Part shown: piece by piece, positions 22,054 to 32,647 of the stretch
Numbering within the stretch: the first letter of the stretch is position 1
Layout of the letters: each line of letters begins with the position of its first letter
DNA from: Ilex aquifolium
Taxonomy: Eukaryota > Streptophyta > Magnoliopsida > Aquifoliales > Aquifoliaceae
Reading direction: 5' to 3'
DNA length: 64,000 nucleotides
Assembly: GCA_951799425.1 (NCBI GenBank)
Contig: OX637393.1
Coordinates: forward strand, 23,229,744 to 23,293,743
Translations under genes and position numbers: made by a program
The notes under the pieces: model-generated
The model's input: only the letters and a program-made list of their open reading frames with translations
Told to the model about the DNA's origin: nothing
The model's database searches: none

Positions 22054-24709
22054 CTAAAACCTTTTACGACATATCACACATTTTAAAAGATCCACTTCAA
22101 ACTTTATTATAACATAGTAGAAGTTAAAAAAAAATACAAATCTACAGATTTTTAGTGACGATGAAGCTCTATTGTTTGTGAATGGACATTTCTGACAATT
22201 GTGACCCGTTTTGCCATACAACCCACAATGTATGTGATTATGACCCTCAGGTGGGAAGTTCATCTCATTGCGTATGCGGAGGTCTTTGGATGACCAATCA
22301 AGTCTCACCGTTGGTCGCGATCAGGGACTAACTTGGGACATTCAGGATTATCCCAATAATCTTCATACTCAAGAGGAAACATTTCGCGCGCCCATGTGTT
22401 CTCTAAATAACTGATGTTGTAAACGGTATTTATAAAATCTTGAAAACCAACTTGGGAAAAAGAGCATACAACCAATACATGCGAGCAAGGAATTCTATAT
22501 ATTGTCCATTTTTCGCATGTGCATGAATGATCAACAAGACAAACAACTTGCTTATTACCACCTCCCGTCACCAAATCTGTACCAAACCCATTTTTTTCCA
22601 TTTTACCGCCTCATCTCGACGTCCATAATGATACTTAGTCACCCGATAAAAGATCGATTGCACACAAGCATTAATGGGAAAAAAACCTTGTACCTTGAAG
22701 AACACTATTAAAAACCTCAGAAATGTTGGTCGTCATTATGTCATATTGTCATCCACTGTCATAGGCTACTGTCCATTGCTGCACTGGTATCCTATTCAAG
22801 TACTCACTTGCCCCTTCATGTGCAGCGCTTATCTGCGTCATCATCGACTCAAACTTTAGTACCTGTCGCTTTTTACCATCTCTCCACATTAGATCGTACA
22901 AGTGGGCATCCTTGAACTTGGAATTAAATTTATTGCACACGTGCCTACGACAAAAGCGATGATAAGCACGTGGCGAATACCAACCAGAATCTTCCATATT
23001 TACCACCAAAATTATTCCCTTGTACATATCGAAAATCAAATATATCCCTTCCCGAACCCTCACGAAAAATTGCCTAAGGTAATATAGGAAAAAAGCCCAA
23101 CTATCACGATTCTCCTCTTCGACGATAGCAAATGCAATGGGGTTTAGTTGCTTATTAGCATCAAATACCGTCGCAAGTAATAGCATCCCCTTCTACTTGC
23201 CCCGGAGGAAGATCCCATCAATACTAATAACGGGTTGGCAACGTGCAAACCCATAAATGCTCACTTTGAATGCCCAGAATACTTAGGAAAACACATTTTG
23301 CCCATCAGATTCAAAGGCGTATCGCCACTTCACAATCAAGCCAGGGTTATACTTATTTATGACGCCCATAGATTTTGGCAACATGTCATACGACGAGTCT
23401 CAATCATAAAAAATTATGACAATGGTCTTGTTCCTTGCAATCTAGGCCTTCTTATAGGAGATATCATACTCAAACTTATCCTTTATATGTTTTTGAATAG
23501 CTGACATTTTCAATTGCAGGGTATCACGAACAAGACCCTGTATACTATGAGATATAAAGTCCGAATCAAGCTTCCTGTGGTCACGACTCATTCGAGGGTA
23601 GAAATAGGTATGAGGTCCATCATATTTCATGATCTAAAATATATTTGGTTTTCTCCTAAAACAAGTACGTAGTTTCCACTTGTAGTTAGACTACAAATAC
23701 ATCTTGCATTGTACGACCCAAACTGTTGTCTTGGCCTCCACCACCACATAATCCTGATTCATCTTGATGGAATACCATTGTACTGCTCAAAACAACGCAA
23801 CTTTATCCCTGAAAACCATACCTTTCACCAACTCCATCTTTGTCAGATCCCACAAATTCAATTCAGTAAACGATGCTAATCTATTGGCTTCAGAATAATC
23901 ACCAAATTCAATGTTTGTGAAGACAAGGGAGTAAGGGTCATGCATATAAACCTCGTCACCAGCCTTATTGGGTTAACTAAATCCATCATCATCATTCGAG
24001 TCATGAAGCAATAATTCTTCATACTCTTCTTCTTCTTCATTTGAGACATCTTTGTGATCATTCGCGCATATTTCTTTATATTTCCAGATTGGCCTCTGTT
24101 GCATAAGTGATTGGTGGACATCATCTACTTCACTCAAATCAATCCCCTCTTCACCCATTTGAAAAATCTGACTCATTGGGGTAGAATATCCACCATAGGT
24201 ACCAGGTCTATAATGTGGGTGGGTAGAGTTATAGTGGCAATACTCTTCCATTAACTAAATCCCCGCGGGGGTAAACATTCACCTATCACTTTGGAAGTTG
24301 GAATTATCGAGGAACCTATCTCTTGTCTTAGCAAATCAGTGTAAGACATTCTACTAGTGGTTAGACACCCCCTGGTCTGACTCCCGCCTACGAATGCATT
24401 GATGTCCTCCGTCTCCACATACAAAGCAACACTAGGCATGGTGTGGTTGTCGACTACCACATCAAACATAGCACCCACAAGTTTATTGTTCCCACTTTTT
24501 AGTTTGACATATATACTTGTGTTTGGTCCAATTGTTACGGGATATCTACATATCAATCTCAACTTGTGATGCAACTTGTCCAATCCCATTACAGTATAAA
24601 TCTTACTTAACAACTCCGAGAGTTTTGTGCCCCGGTTTATAACAATTTCTCCTTTAGGAGGGGAATCGTAATATAACCCCTTCGATCCATATTGCATTTC
24701 CCGCCCCAA
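22054..24709 (-). pseudogene. MuDR/FAR1-class MULE transposase, broken
   Basis: Pieces in order on the minus strand: an N-terminal region (24251-24709, 152 residues, GTKLSELLSKIYTVMGLDKL); an acidic linker (23970-24250, NEEEEEYEELL); the MuDR DNA-binding-type block (about 23440-23760, KYDGPHTYFYPRMSRDHRKL); the catalytic domain (22749-23250, QPVISIDGIFL with the first Asp, then VFDANKQLNPIAFAIVEEEN, LIFDMYKG with the second Asp, and YHRFCRRHVCNKFN); a SWIM zinc finger (CTCEKWTIYRIPCSH, 22500-22540); and a final zinc knuckle, CGLYGKTGHNCQKC, in which Tyr replaces the second Cys. A stop follows the first Asp motif (GK then TAG), and frames shift between pieces. Terminal inverted repeats were not located. 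It is non-functional but recently enough broken to be read throughout. Confidence 0.9.
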
Positions 24710-24944
24710 TACAATAATATAGTAACTTGATTTCCCGCCATTTCAAACAATATACATTGTCAAATAAGCACTGAAATAACAAGTACCTAGGGATAGATAT
24801 GGACACAGTTAGAGTACATATGCTTCACAAACAGAGCTTACATATGGACACGTTAGAGTACGTATGATTTCTAGGCCCAAAACTAATGTTTGGTCCTTTT
24901 TAAGTCAAAAAATAGACTTAAATATGTTAGCTGTTTAATAAGTC

Positions 24945-25002
<58 letters not shown>

Positions 25003-26946
25003 ACTTGTTAATAAGCCATCTATAACCTACAACTTCCTTAATTTCGTATATCGCTAACAGCTCAACTAAATTATTTATCTTGCTAACAATGATGTATAGA
25101 AAAAAATCAATTCTACAGCACATAACTGATCCTCAACAAAGAATTGATAAATTTGAATGCATTGCCACCACTTGAACCTGGGACCGAGCAAAACCACAAT
25201 CTATAGATCATGTTCAAAGTTTCAGCTTTAAAGTTCAATCATAGCCCATTAAAGAAAACTAAAAATACATGTTTAATCACAACCAAAAAAGCATCCCAAA
25301 TATTCATGTTTAGTAGTTAAGCCTAATCTACATGTTTAACAACCCAAATATATGCATCGGCGAGTCACCGTTTGTGAAGTTCTATTGTATCTCATATTGG
25401 TGTTTGTAATTCATAGATTAGACAATAGATTTTTATTTCGATTCACTAAATGGCACCAACAGAGATTCATCTTCACATAAAAAGATAATACTTTTGGTAG
25501 CGTATGTACACAATATAAATTTAGAGGGAAAAACCAATATTTATTCACAAAATCATAGTAGAAATGCGTGACACCAAATGATTCTCATCAACAACATCAG
25601 GGAGAATAATAACATTAGCACATAATTAATCGAATTAGGACGGCGTTAAATCGTAGTCTTTAATCTTTATGTTTTGTACGCAATCTGAACTGGGTATCCT
25701 AATTTTCAAAAGAGCGTATCTTTATTATTTACTCTTTTCAATGACTATGTGTGAATTAAGCAAAAAGGCCCAAAGAGCCGTGGATGTAACTTAAACCATT
25801 GAATTAACACAAAAATAAGCTAAAGAATAGATAAAATTATCTTGCTAGAACCTCAAAAAAACCCCTGATTGTAGTAGCTGGAATTCGATCATTGGGAGGA
25901 ATCTTAGTCAAAAAATAAAATCTTGGCTTTGCAATGTCAACGTGGTCGTCGCAAACACAGTTAATTTGCGTGAGAACCGCTTTGATTTGGGTAAATAATC
26001 AACGGTGATAATTCTCAAATGGAGCGAAGACGATGTTCGAAAATTGTGGGAGATATAGTATAGAGATAGAGAAAGACAAATATCGTTCATAATGAATCTG
26101 AATCGCTGGATTTGGGGTTTTCAGAGCAACGGGGATGGGTTTACTGGTGGTGGTACTCTAGTGGCTTCAATGGCGGTGGTGATTCGGTGGAGGAGGATAG
26201 TGGTGGTGGCATGCTCCGGTGGCGTGTTCTTCTGGCTCTCGTCTGGTTCTCAACGGATTAGGGGGATGGGGAGTAGTGATGGTGGGTTTTGGTGATGTGG
26301 TTTTCGGATGGTGGTGGTGGTGATTTCGAATGGTTGTGGGGTTTGGGGAGTTAGGGGAGTTAGGGGATTTGGGGAGAAGGTAGAGGTGGTCGCCGGAGGT
26401 TGCTGGTGGTCACTGGAGGTTGCTGATGGACGTTAGTGGTTGATGGTGGTGGATAGTCGGATTAGGGATTGCAGAGGAAATAAAGGGGGAAAATAAGAGG
26501 GAAGGAAGGAAAAGAGAAGAAAAGGGAAGTCTGGGAGTGCTGTAAATGTTAAAAACGTCAATGTAATTGACATTTTTATTGAAGATGTCTAACCAAATGA
26601 TGTTTTATAAACTCCACAAAAATATTATTTTTAAAACTAACTGGATTTGAGAATTACTTCCAAGTCACCCGATTTTGGGTAAAAGCTCAGCCTTGAAATG
26701 AGGCAGAATATTTTTGCTATTTGATTGCATGCATGCATGGAAATTTCTCATCCTCTTTATCTACACATTGTCCTTGGGCAAAATATCACTTTTCTCCTAC
26801 TGCATTTTACTATAGGCAGGTGTCTTGCACAAGATCTACGAGTTTTTATTTATATTTTTGTTGTGTGTGTGCATGTTTGGTGTAAGCTAATGGTATTGAA
26901 TTCGCTATTTGATGGGAATTAGCTAATAGTATTTCCCATTTCGAAG
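24710..26946. other. no gene seen; spacer between MULE and host gene
   Basis: It contains a GA microsatellite and a G-rich stretch (26100-26480, many GGTGGTGG) with a short plus-strand frame that looks compositional. The host gene's exon 1 should lie upstream of 26947, but no start with a signal-anchor segment was recognised here. The MULE's outer end is probably in this interval. Confidence 0.5.
24946..25000. repeat. (GA)27 microsatellite
   Basis: An uninterrupted GA dinucleotide run of about 54 bp, upstream of the MULE transposase start. Confidence 0.97.
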
Positions 26947-27091
26947 GTCCAAATTCCAGCCACATCAAGTGTTCAATATGATGTAATCAAGGTATCAAAG
27001 CAAAGCATTGTCAAACTTTCTGGTGCGAGTCAAGGGCCTTGGAAAGAACATGGTGGAGCTCTAAAACCTTGTTGGAAGAAGCCATCTATAA
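26947..27091 (+). CDS. O-fucosyltransferase-family gene (MANNAN SYNTHESIS-RELATED-like), exon 2
   Basis: This is the first recognised exon of the window's host gene. It begins after an AG at 26946 and ends before GTGAGC. It encodes SIVKLSGASQGPWKEHGGAL and then KPCWKKPSI, matching the region just after the N-terminal membrane anchor in MANNAN SYNTHESIS-RELATED (MSR) proteins. Those are Golgi type II proteins of the plant O-fucosyltransferase-like family, linked to mannan synthesis; their exact reaction is not settled. Frame and phase continue correctly into exon 3 (split codon A+AA, Lys). The first exon, expected to carry the start codon and signal anchor, was not found upstream in the window. 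Confidence 0.82.
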
Positions 27092-27211
27092 GTGAGCTCT
27101 ACTTTTTCTATTGATTGAGATTAATCAGGCACTTGGCACAATCGCCATACAGTAATTTTCAACTGTCCTTTAGTACTCACTTTTTTTTTTTTTTTCATTT
27201 TTTTCCTATAG

Positions 27212-27282
27212 AATGGAGAGAGCCTTCAAATGGTTTCATCTTATTCTCATTGACTAATGGCCCTGAGTATCATGTCTCCCAG
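27212..27282 (+). CDS. O-fucosyltransferase-family gene, exon 3
   Basis: The exon lies between a T-rich tract ending in TATAG and the donor GTACTATG. It encodes WREPSNGFILFSLTNGPEYH and then VSQ, the hallmark FSLTNGPEYHxSQ motif of this subfamily. The next intron is enormous (27283-46445). Reading continues with IADAIKVARYLGATL in exon 4, exactly the residues that follow in the family, so these distant pieces belong to one gene. Confidence 0.9.
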
Positions 27283-27664
27283 GTACTATGTACACACGAT
27301 TTATCTATCCATAAATACATGTTACTGTAGAGTTTTTACTTCGAATCCATTTATTAGTACTTTGCTCAGAAAAAAAAAAAAGTACTTTGCTCGGCTAACC
27401 TAATTATGAGTAAGCTGATGTAGAACAATTTTAGAAGGTTATTTATTTTTTTATGGTGGCAGTATCTTCTATTTTATTCTAGAATGATAAAAGTTGCCTA
27501 AATCATGTCAATTTTTCTAAACTATAAACGACATATTTTTGTTCTTTTTAGTAACGTCCGTAAAACTAGGAATGTGTTTCCATTTTCGGGAATATTTAGG
27601 GTTTTCGGTATCTCTTTTTTTTTTTTTTGATCTGATGAAGGCGGTATCTCTATAAATTGTACCC

Positions 27665-28245
27665 ATGTTAAATGAGATTTATTTTTCAATTCTATTAATA
27701 ATATTTTAGAAATTTTATTCTCTTTTTCTATATGGATTCAAAGTCGTGTGTTTTTCAATACACAAAGAAACGTTTATTTCTTTGTATCTTCCGTTACCAT
27801 TACATTAGTTGGTATCCGAACCTTGAGTGACCTGGCATGATTGATAATCAACGAAGTGGTAACAACTTTTTCTAGTAATGGTGATCATGAGGAAATGGTT
27901 CTTCCAAGAATAAAGTTCATTAGTTCTTGGTGTGGGAAGCAAAACTATCATGATTTCCACGATCCCGTCGCTCACTCAATACTTAGAAACAAATTCAGGC
28001 TCATGTTCAACCTCCATGCAGGACTACAAAAAGTTTAGTCTCAAATATAAATCTAAGTAGACAAATGCAAGCATATCGAGTTGATTTAAGTATAGCCAAT
28101 TACAAACCACATGTGTTTTTTTTTTCTTTTTAATAGAATAATATTTCAGAGAGTTTCTCTTCATTTTTTGTGTGGGTTCAGAGTTGTACATGTGTTTTTG
28201 ATGCATGAAGAAACTATAATTTCTTGTTATATTACGGTATAATTT
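27665..28245 (+). mobile_element. TRIM-like miniature retrotransposon (candidate)
   Basis: Two diverged repeats of about 140 bp (27665-27804 and 28110-28245) share AATAATATTT, TGGGTTCAGAG / TGGATTCAAAG and GAAGAAAC / AAGAAAC blocks. The first ends in CA and is followed after 4 nt by TTGGTATCCGAACC (27809-27822), which resembles the initiator-tRNA primer site. The interior is about 300 bp, with a short frame lacking known domains. Size and layout fit a terminal-repeat retrotransposon in miniature; divergence makes the ends approximate. Confidence 0.45.
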
Positions 28246-28604
28246 CTTCATTTTTTGTTATACTTCGGTATAATTTCTGCATTTTTTGTGTGGATTAGTG
28301 TACCCATTTATGCTGCGGTGTAAGCAAAGATCAATTAGCATGCTTGTTAGGTGCTCCTTGAATTTTTTTTTTTCTGAGACATGTACAAAATCTGTAATTG
28401 ACTAATCTCATCTGAAATTGCTTGATTGTGCTTCATAACTTGCGGGGTTGCTTTGCTGTTCAGTAATAAACTATAGTTCGCTTTTTGCCCTTTAAAGAAA
28501 ATAAATTATGTCTATTAATTTTAGTTTATTTCAGATGGACAACTATTTTTTTCAAAACTATCTTCTTACATCCCAACTTTTATGGTTACAACATAAAGTC
28601 ATGA

Positions 28605-28609
28605 TCGTA
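28605..28609. repeat. probable target duplication of the SIRE-type element (left, TCGTA)
   Basis: TCGTA here versus TTGTA at 45065-45069: 4 of 5 bases match on either side of the whole element. Confidence 0.6.
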
Positions 28610-28885
28610 TGTTGGCCTAAAAGCAACCTAAGAGTCAGGTTGTTTAATTGAATGATTAATTTTGACATACTTTTATTTTTACCAATGATAAAATATAAGA
28701 AATAATTTTGTGATGAAGAAGATAATGTGTATGATGAGTAATGTAATATGAATGATGCAAATAGGTAGGAAAGAAGAAGAAGAAAAACAAACAATATTTA
28801 TAGAGGTTTGACCCAACCACGATGGACTACGTCATCTTTTCCACCTCCTCATCCGAGCTTCTTTTTCACTATCTCAGTTGTTCCA
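28610..28885 (-). mobile_element. SIRE-type copia 3' LTR, left part
   Basis: It starts TGTTGGCCTAAAAGCAACC and aligns with 43438-43720 of the 5' LTR (shared GATGATGCAAATAGGTAG). A later insertion splits this LTR; the rest is at 32648-33929. Confidence 0.85.
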
Positions 28886-29730
28886 GGAGGGAAAACCCGA
28901 TGTGCATTTTTTCTCACAATTATACACATGGAGCAATAGACATTATACCTAGAGGGAGAGGGTGAATAGGTTTTTCAATTTTAAGCTCAATTAAATACCA
29001 ATTAAAATCTAATTGACCACAATTACCTCTTCTCAATTATATATAGAAATTAATGATGAGAACCCTTTTCAATTACCACGATCCCTCAAATCCATGAAGA
29101 TTGATGTTAATTAATATTCAATTAATTGACACAAACACTCAATCTCACGGGGATCCCAAAATTCAAACTCAATGCACAACTATGGATTGATACATAGTTG
29201 ATCAATCATTTTAACAAACACATAGTCCACGAGTGTGTTAACAAATACAAGTGTATACAAATAATTAAGAAATAGCACAAGTAATTTGTTGGAAAACCCT
29301 CCTCGAAAAAACCGAGGGAAAACCTTCTCATTTCACCAAAACCTAATCTACCACTCACAAAGTCAACATACAATTATTCGAGTCTTATACCTCAACCAAT
29401 ACCATGACTAGATTCTCCATTTCTTGTTGTCTATTTGCCAAAGGCCCTCCTTCGACGTTTTGCGTAGCTTCACTTGGGCTCACCGCTGCACGGTTCATTT
29501 AGGCCTCGAGCAATCATAGACACGCCAACGATTCCTAGTATGCACACACCAATAGATTTGGTTCTAAACCATCAAGATCTTCAACTGCAGTTTGTGAGAT
29601 TTGGTAGAATCTCTAGTGGTAGCCTTTAGGTTTAGGGATCTAGGTTAGTGGTAGAAGCTCTCAAGGTAGAAGATTTATTTTCTCTCTTAGAAATCTCAGA
29701 AGATGCTTAACCTAGCTGTGGGAAAGACTC

Positions 29731-29745
29731 TCCCTATTTATAAAT
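29731..29745 (-). promoter_or_regulatory. TATA box of the nested copia-like LTR
   Basis: The minus strand reads TTTATAAATAGGGAG. The GCTCAAGC/GCTTGAGC cluster lies about 140-200 bp upstream in sense. Confidence 0.55.
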
Positions 29746-29874
29746 TCGGAATAAGGGTAATCTTAGTAAACAAGAAAACTCATATTTGTGAACAACCGTT
29801 TGATCGGTGGAAGGGCGGTCATAGGGCGATTTTCGTTGGAATGAAAATCATGTTTAAATCCTGACCAGGAGCAC

Positions 29875-29940
29875 TGACTGCTCAAGCGACCATGAGCCCC
29901 GCTTGAGCGACCATGAAGAACCGCTCGAGTGAGCTCTGTA
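29875..29940. repeat. spaced GCTCAAGC / GCTTGAGC / GCTCGAGTGAGC palindromes
   Basis: GCTCAAGC at 29880, GCTTGAGC at 29901 and GCTCGAGTGAGC at 29923 share the trailing GACCATGA and are 21-22 bp apart. The arrangement parallels the clusters in the gypsy LTRs, with a different core. Confidence 0.75.
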
Positions 29941-29996
29941 CTCTGTCGTGGCCTTTTTCTATTCCCTAAGTCATAAAGAGACCACTCTAGCGAAGG

Positions 29997-30001
29997 CTAG
30001 C
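29997..30001. repeat. target-site duplication CTAGC (left)
   Basis: CTAGC at 29997-30001 and 32211-32215 flanks the nested gypsy element exactly. Confidence 0.93.
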
Positions 30002-30140
30002 TGATAGGAATCGGATTATATTTCGTTATAGTAGGCATAGACGTAGTGATTAGGAGTTATTTGTCATTTCTTTTCAGGGACTTAGTTGTCATTTTGACTA
30101 TTTATTTCTTTTAAGGTTCTTTTGGGATTTGTGCTCTCCC

Positions 30141-30166
30141 TATATATATATATATATATATATATA
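30141..30166. repeat. (TA)13 microsatellite in the LTR
   Basis: A TA dinucleotide run inside the 5' LTR. It is missing from the truncated 3' LTR. Confidence 0.9.
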
Positions 30167-30335
30167 GGGGATATAGTATTTGTTTTGGTAGACTTTGATT
30201 ATTGATTATTGATATTGAATCCTGATATTGCTTATTTCTCAAATTCTCTTAGTTTTCATCCCTTTCTTCTTCTTTTCTCATCCCCTTCTTCTTCCCTTCT
30301 CATCCCTAATTCTTTCATATTACGATCTACATCAA

Positions 30336-30352
30336 TTTGGTATCAGAACCCA
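30336..30352 (+). other. primer-binding site of the nested gypsy element
   Basis: TTGGTATCAGAACC directly follows the LTR end CATCA, complementary to the initiator tRNA-Met 3' end with small differences. Confidence 0.8.
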
Positions 30353-30379
30353 ACTTCGATTCGCACAAAAAAAAAAAAA

Positions 30380-30645
30380 ATACTGTTCATCGTGCGCACT
30401 GTTCATCGGGAAAACACTGTTCATTGCCAAAAAAAAAATTCATTGTTCAGTCTACGACAAGGGCTAACAATCTGGGTTTGCGTCTGCCACTGTTCGTCGT
30501 CATCGTTGAGCCCTGATTGTTGAACCAGTAAAAAAAAAATATTGTTCATTGCGCATTGTTCATCACGACACTGTTCATCGCCACCAACAACTCACTGTCC
30601 AGTAAAAAAAAAAAAAGAACTGTTCATTGCACCTGGTGTTCATCG
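30380..30645. repeat. CTGTTCATCG repeats in the element's leader
   Basis: CTGTTCATCG or a one-base variant occurs about ten times, interspersed with A-runs of 9-14 bases. It looks like amplified leader sequence rather than coding. Confidence 0.8.
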
Positions 30646-30889
30646 TTGTCATGGTCTCCACTGTTCTGGTCTCGTTCCATAAAAAAAAAAAAATTATCAG
30701 ACTTTATCGCTGCTTGTTGATCCAGATCTGCTTCTTCATCGCTGCCAATTGCTTCTTCGTCATCGATCCGTCATCGTTTGGTGATCGATTTCATCGTTTG
30801 CCTCTTCATCTTTGCTTATTCGTCTGTGTTGTCGCTGAGCTTGGTGCTTAGGGCTTTAGTTACAGGCATGATAAAGAAGAAGAAGAAGT

Positions 30890-31135
30890 TATACTGCCAG
30901 AAGTTTCAGGAATTACAAAAATACCCCAGAAAATTTTAGAATTACAGAAACATTCCCAGAAGTTTCAAAAAATTACAGAATCTCCCCGTAAGTTTCAAAA
31001 AATTTCAGAAATACCATCCAGAAACTCTAAAATTGCAGATACATCTCCAACAGATTCAAAAAATTACAGAAATATCACCCCAGAAGTTTCAAAAATTGCA
31101 GAAACACCTCAGAAAGTTCTAGAATTCGTAGGATC
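30890..31135. repeat. imperfect tandem repeat AGAAGTTTCA...AATTACAGAAA
   Basis: About eight units of roughly 30 bp share CCCAGAAGTTTCAAAAAATT and then ACAGAAA, diverged from each other, between the CTGTTCATCG array and gag. Confidence 0.8.
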
Positions 31136-31481
31136 ATCCTCTAAATTGTCAAGTATCCTCTTTGAGTTGTATATAGCACTAGGTACGAGTTCTCTTCGTT
31201 GAGAATTCGTGATTAGTATTTATATTTGTTGGTAAGTAAAAAAAAAAAAGATCTTACCTAAACTTTCTTTCTTTGTTTTTCCCACACACCACCTTCATAA
31301 CTTAGCTTGCCCAATTCCTTGTTAAACTCATTGTTGCTTGTCTCACGTTTATTTGAGTCTCTTCACAATAAGTTTGTTCTTGTGTGTGACCATTTGTATT
31401 GATTTATAGTTTTTATTACTTGGTTTAATTTTTAGTCTAGTCGACATTTTACATTAGCCCAAATTTTATATCACATTCACT

Positions 31482-32049
31482 ATGACCCCTCAAGAGCTTT
31501 CAGAGTCCTATACTGTACTGGAACAAAAATTTGAGACCTTCACCATTGATATGACCGACACTAAACAATCAGTCGACTTATTACGTGAGGAAGTTAAAGG
31601 AATGGGGCAACAACTTTCTCAAGTTACTACTCAACTAGCCCAATTGACTAAGTTTATGGAAAAACGACCAATAGAGTATGACCAGGGTGAGTCACCAGTT
31701 TCACCTAAGTTCAGATAGGCACACCATGTTAGGCACCTGTCTCTCCCGATAGATCTTACTGACTCATGTCAAGGTGTCCTACCCACTCCGCAGGTAGCTC
31801 AGGGGAGCTGAGTTCAGTGTCCAGATAGGAGGCCATCTCCTAATACCGTTTTTGGACGAAATGTAGGTCGTAGGAATTTTTAGGAGGATCCCGCTGAGGT
31901 AGTCATGTCTGACTATTCAGCAGAGGGTGATATGGATGGTTATCGTGAGCCCTTCCGACCACACAAAGAGTCAAAGTGGACGCTCCTAGTTTTGATGGTA
32001 GGTTAGATCCTGTTGTTTTCTTAGATTGGTTGGATGAAATGGATGACTA
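31482..32049 (+). pseudogene. gag fragment of the nested gypsy element
   Basis: A 78-residue open frame starts MTPQELSESYTVLEQKFETF and is coiled-coil-like (EEVKGMGQQLSQVTTQLAQL), the usual gag N-terminus. After a TAG and frame changes the plus strand continues with VDAPSFDGRLDP-type sequence and VFLDWLDEMDDY, the conserved start of the retrotransposon gag core. The frame stops there because the deletion joins it to the LTR. No protease, RT or integrase remains, so the element could move only with help. Confidence 0.75.
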
Positions 32050-32210
32050 TAGTATTTGTTTTGGTAGACTTTGATTATTGATTATTGATATTGAATCCTG
32101 ATATTGCTTCTTTTTCAAATTCTCTCTATTCTCATCTCCTTCTTCTTCTTTTCTCATCCCCTTCTTCTTCCCTTCTCATCCCTAATTCTTTCCTATTACG
32201 ATCTACATCA

Positions 32211-32215
32211 CTAGC
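32211..32215. repeat. target-site duplication CTAGC (right)
   Basis: Partner of 29997-30001. Confidence 0.93.
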
Positions 32216-32647
32216 GAGCATGGATTGGTCCCTACCAGGTTTTAAAGCATAAAATCTAACAAAAAACTGGTCCTCTAGAGCACTAAAGGGTGTTGCTTAA
32301 GAGGGGTCCGGTAATGAACCAATTTATTTTTTCAAAACACAAAATTGTTAAGAAAAACTTTTGTTTTCAAAACACCTAGGAGCCATAATCGGATTTCTTC
32401 CATTTTCATTTTTATCCTAATCATCTTGAGTTAAAATGACTAAGGGTTCAGCTTAGATGTTTAGGTTATTATCTTTGTCCTAAGCATGAAGGTGCATACG
32501 GTGTTTGACTGATGTTGCTTTGATGCTTGATCTCCTCCCTTCAATGATGCTTTCAGATCTTCGACTTGATACCTTCATGACCATGGAAAAATGTTGAGAT
32601 TTACAATAGAATCTACCAAATTAGCCAATTACAACATGTGATCTAAC

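Larger units (their letters stand above)
30002..32210 (+). mobile_element. nested, internally deleted Ty3/gypsy element
   Basis: It has perfect CTAGC duplications, a 5' LTR at 30002-30334 (TGATAGGAATCGG...CTACATCA), a primer site TTGGTATCAGAACC just after, a long non-coding leader, a gag start, and the last 160 bp or so of the 3' LTR (about 32050-32210). All of pol and the front of the 3' LTR are missing. The deletion joins gag (ATGACTATAG) to the LTR (ATATAGTATT) at a shared TATAG, a microhomology join. This is the innermost of at least three nested layers in the intron. Confidence 0.92.
28886..32647 (-). mobile_element. second copia-like LTR inserted in the SIRE LTR (itself carrying a gypsy element)
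   Basis: This block interrupts the SIRE-type 3' LTR between words that are contiguous in the 5' LTR. TCTCA occurs on both sides, a candidate target duplication. Near its left end is CCTAGAGGGAGAGGGTGAAT, a signature of Maximus/SIRE-like LTRs. Without the nested gypsy element it is about 1.55 kb with no internal coding region, so probably a solo LTR. A minus-strand TATA box (TATAAATAGGGAG, 29731-29745) lies downstream in sense of a cluster of GCTCAAGC/GCTTGAGC palindromes. Exact ends are uncertain by a few bases. Confidence 0.7.

Noticed and set aside
26092-26295. 67-residue frame considered as exon 1 of the host gene
   Set aside because: Composition follows the GGTGGT-rich DNA, there is no signal-anchor pattern resembling the family, and no donor joins it to 26947 in frame.
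28558-28794. 78-residue minus frame
   Set aside because: Falls in the SIRE-type LTR edge. The 5' LTR counterpart is not open.
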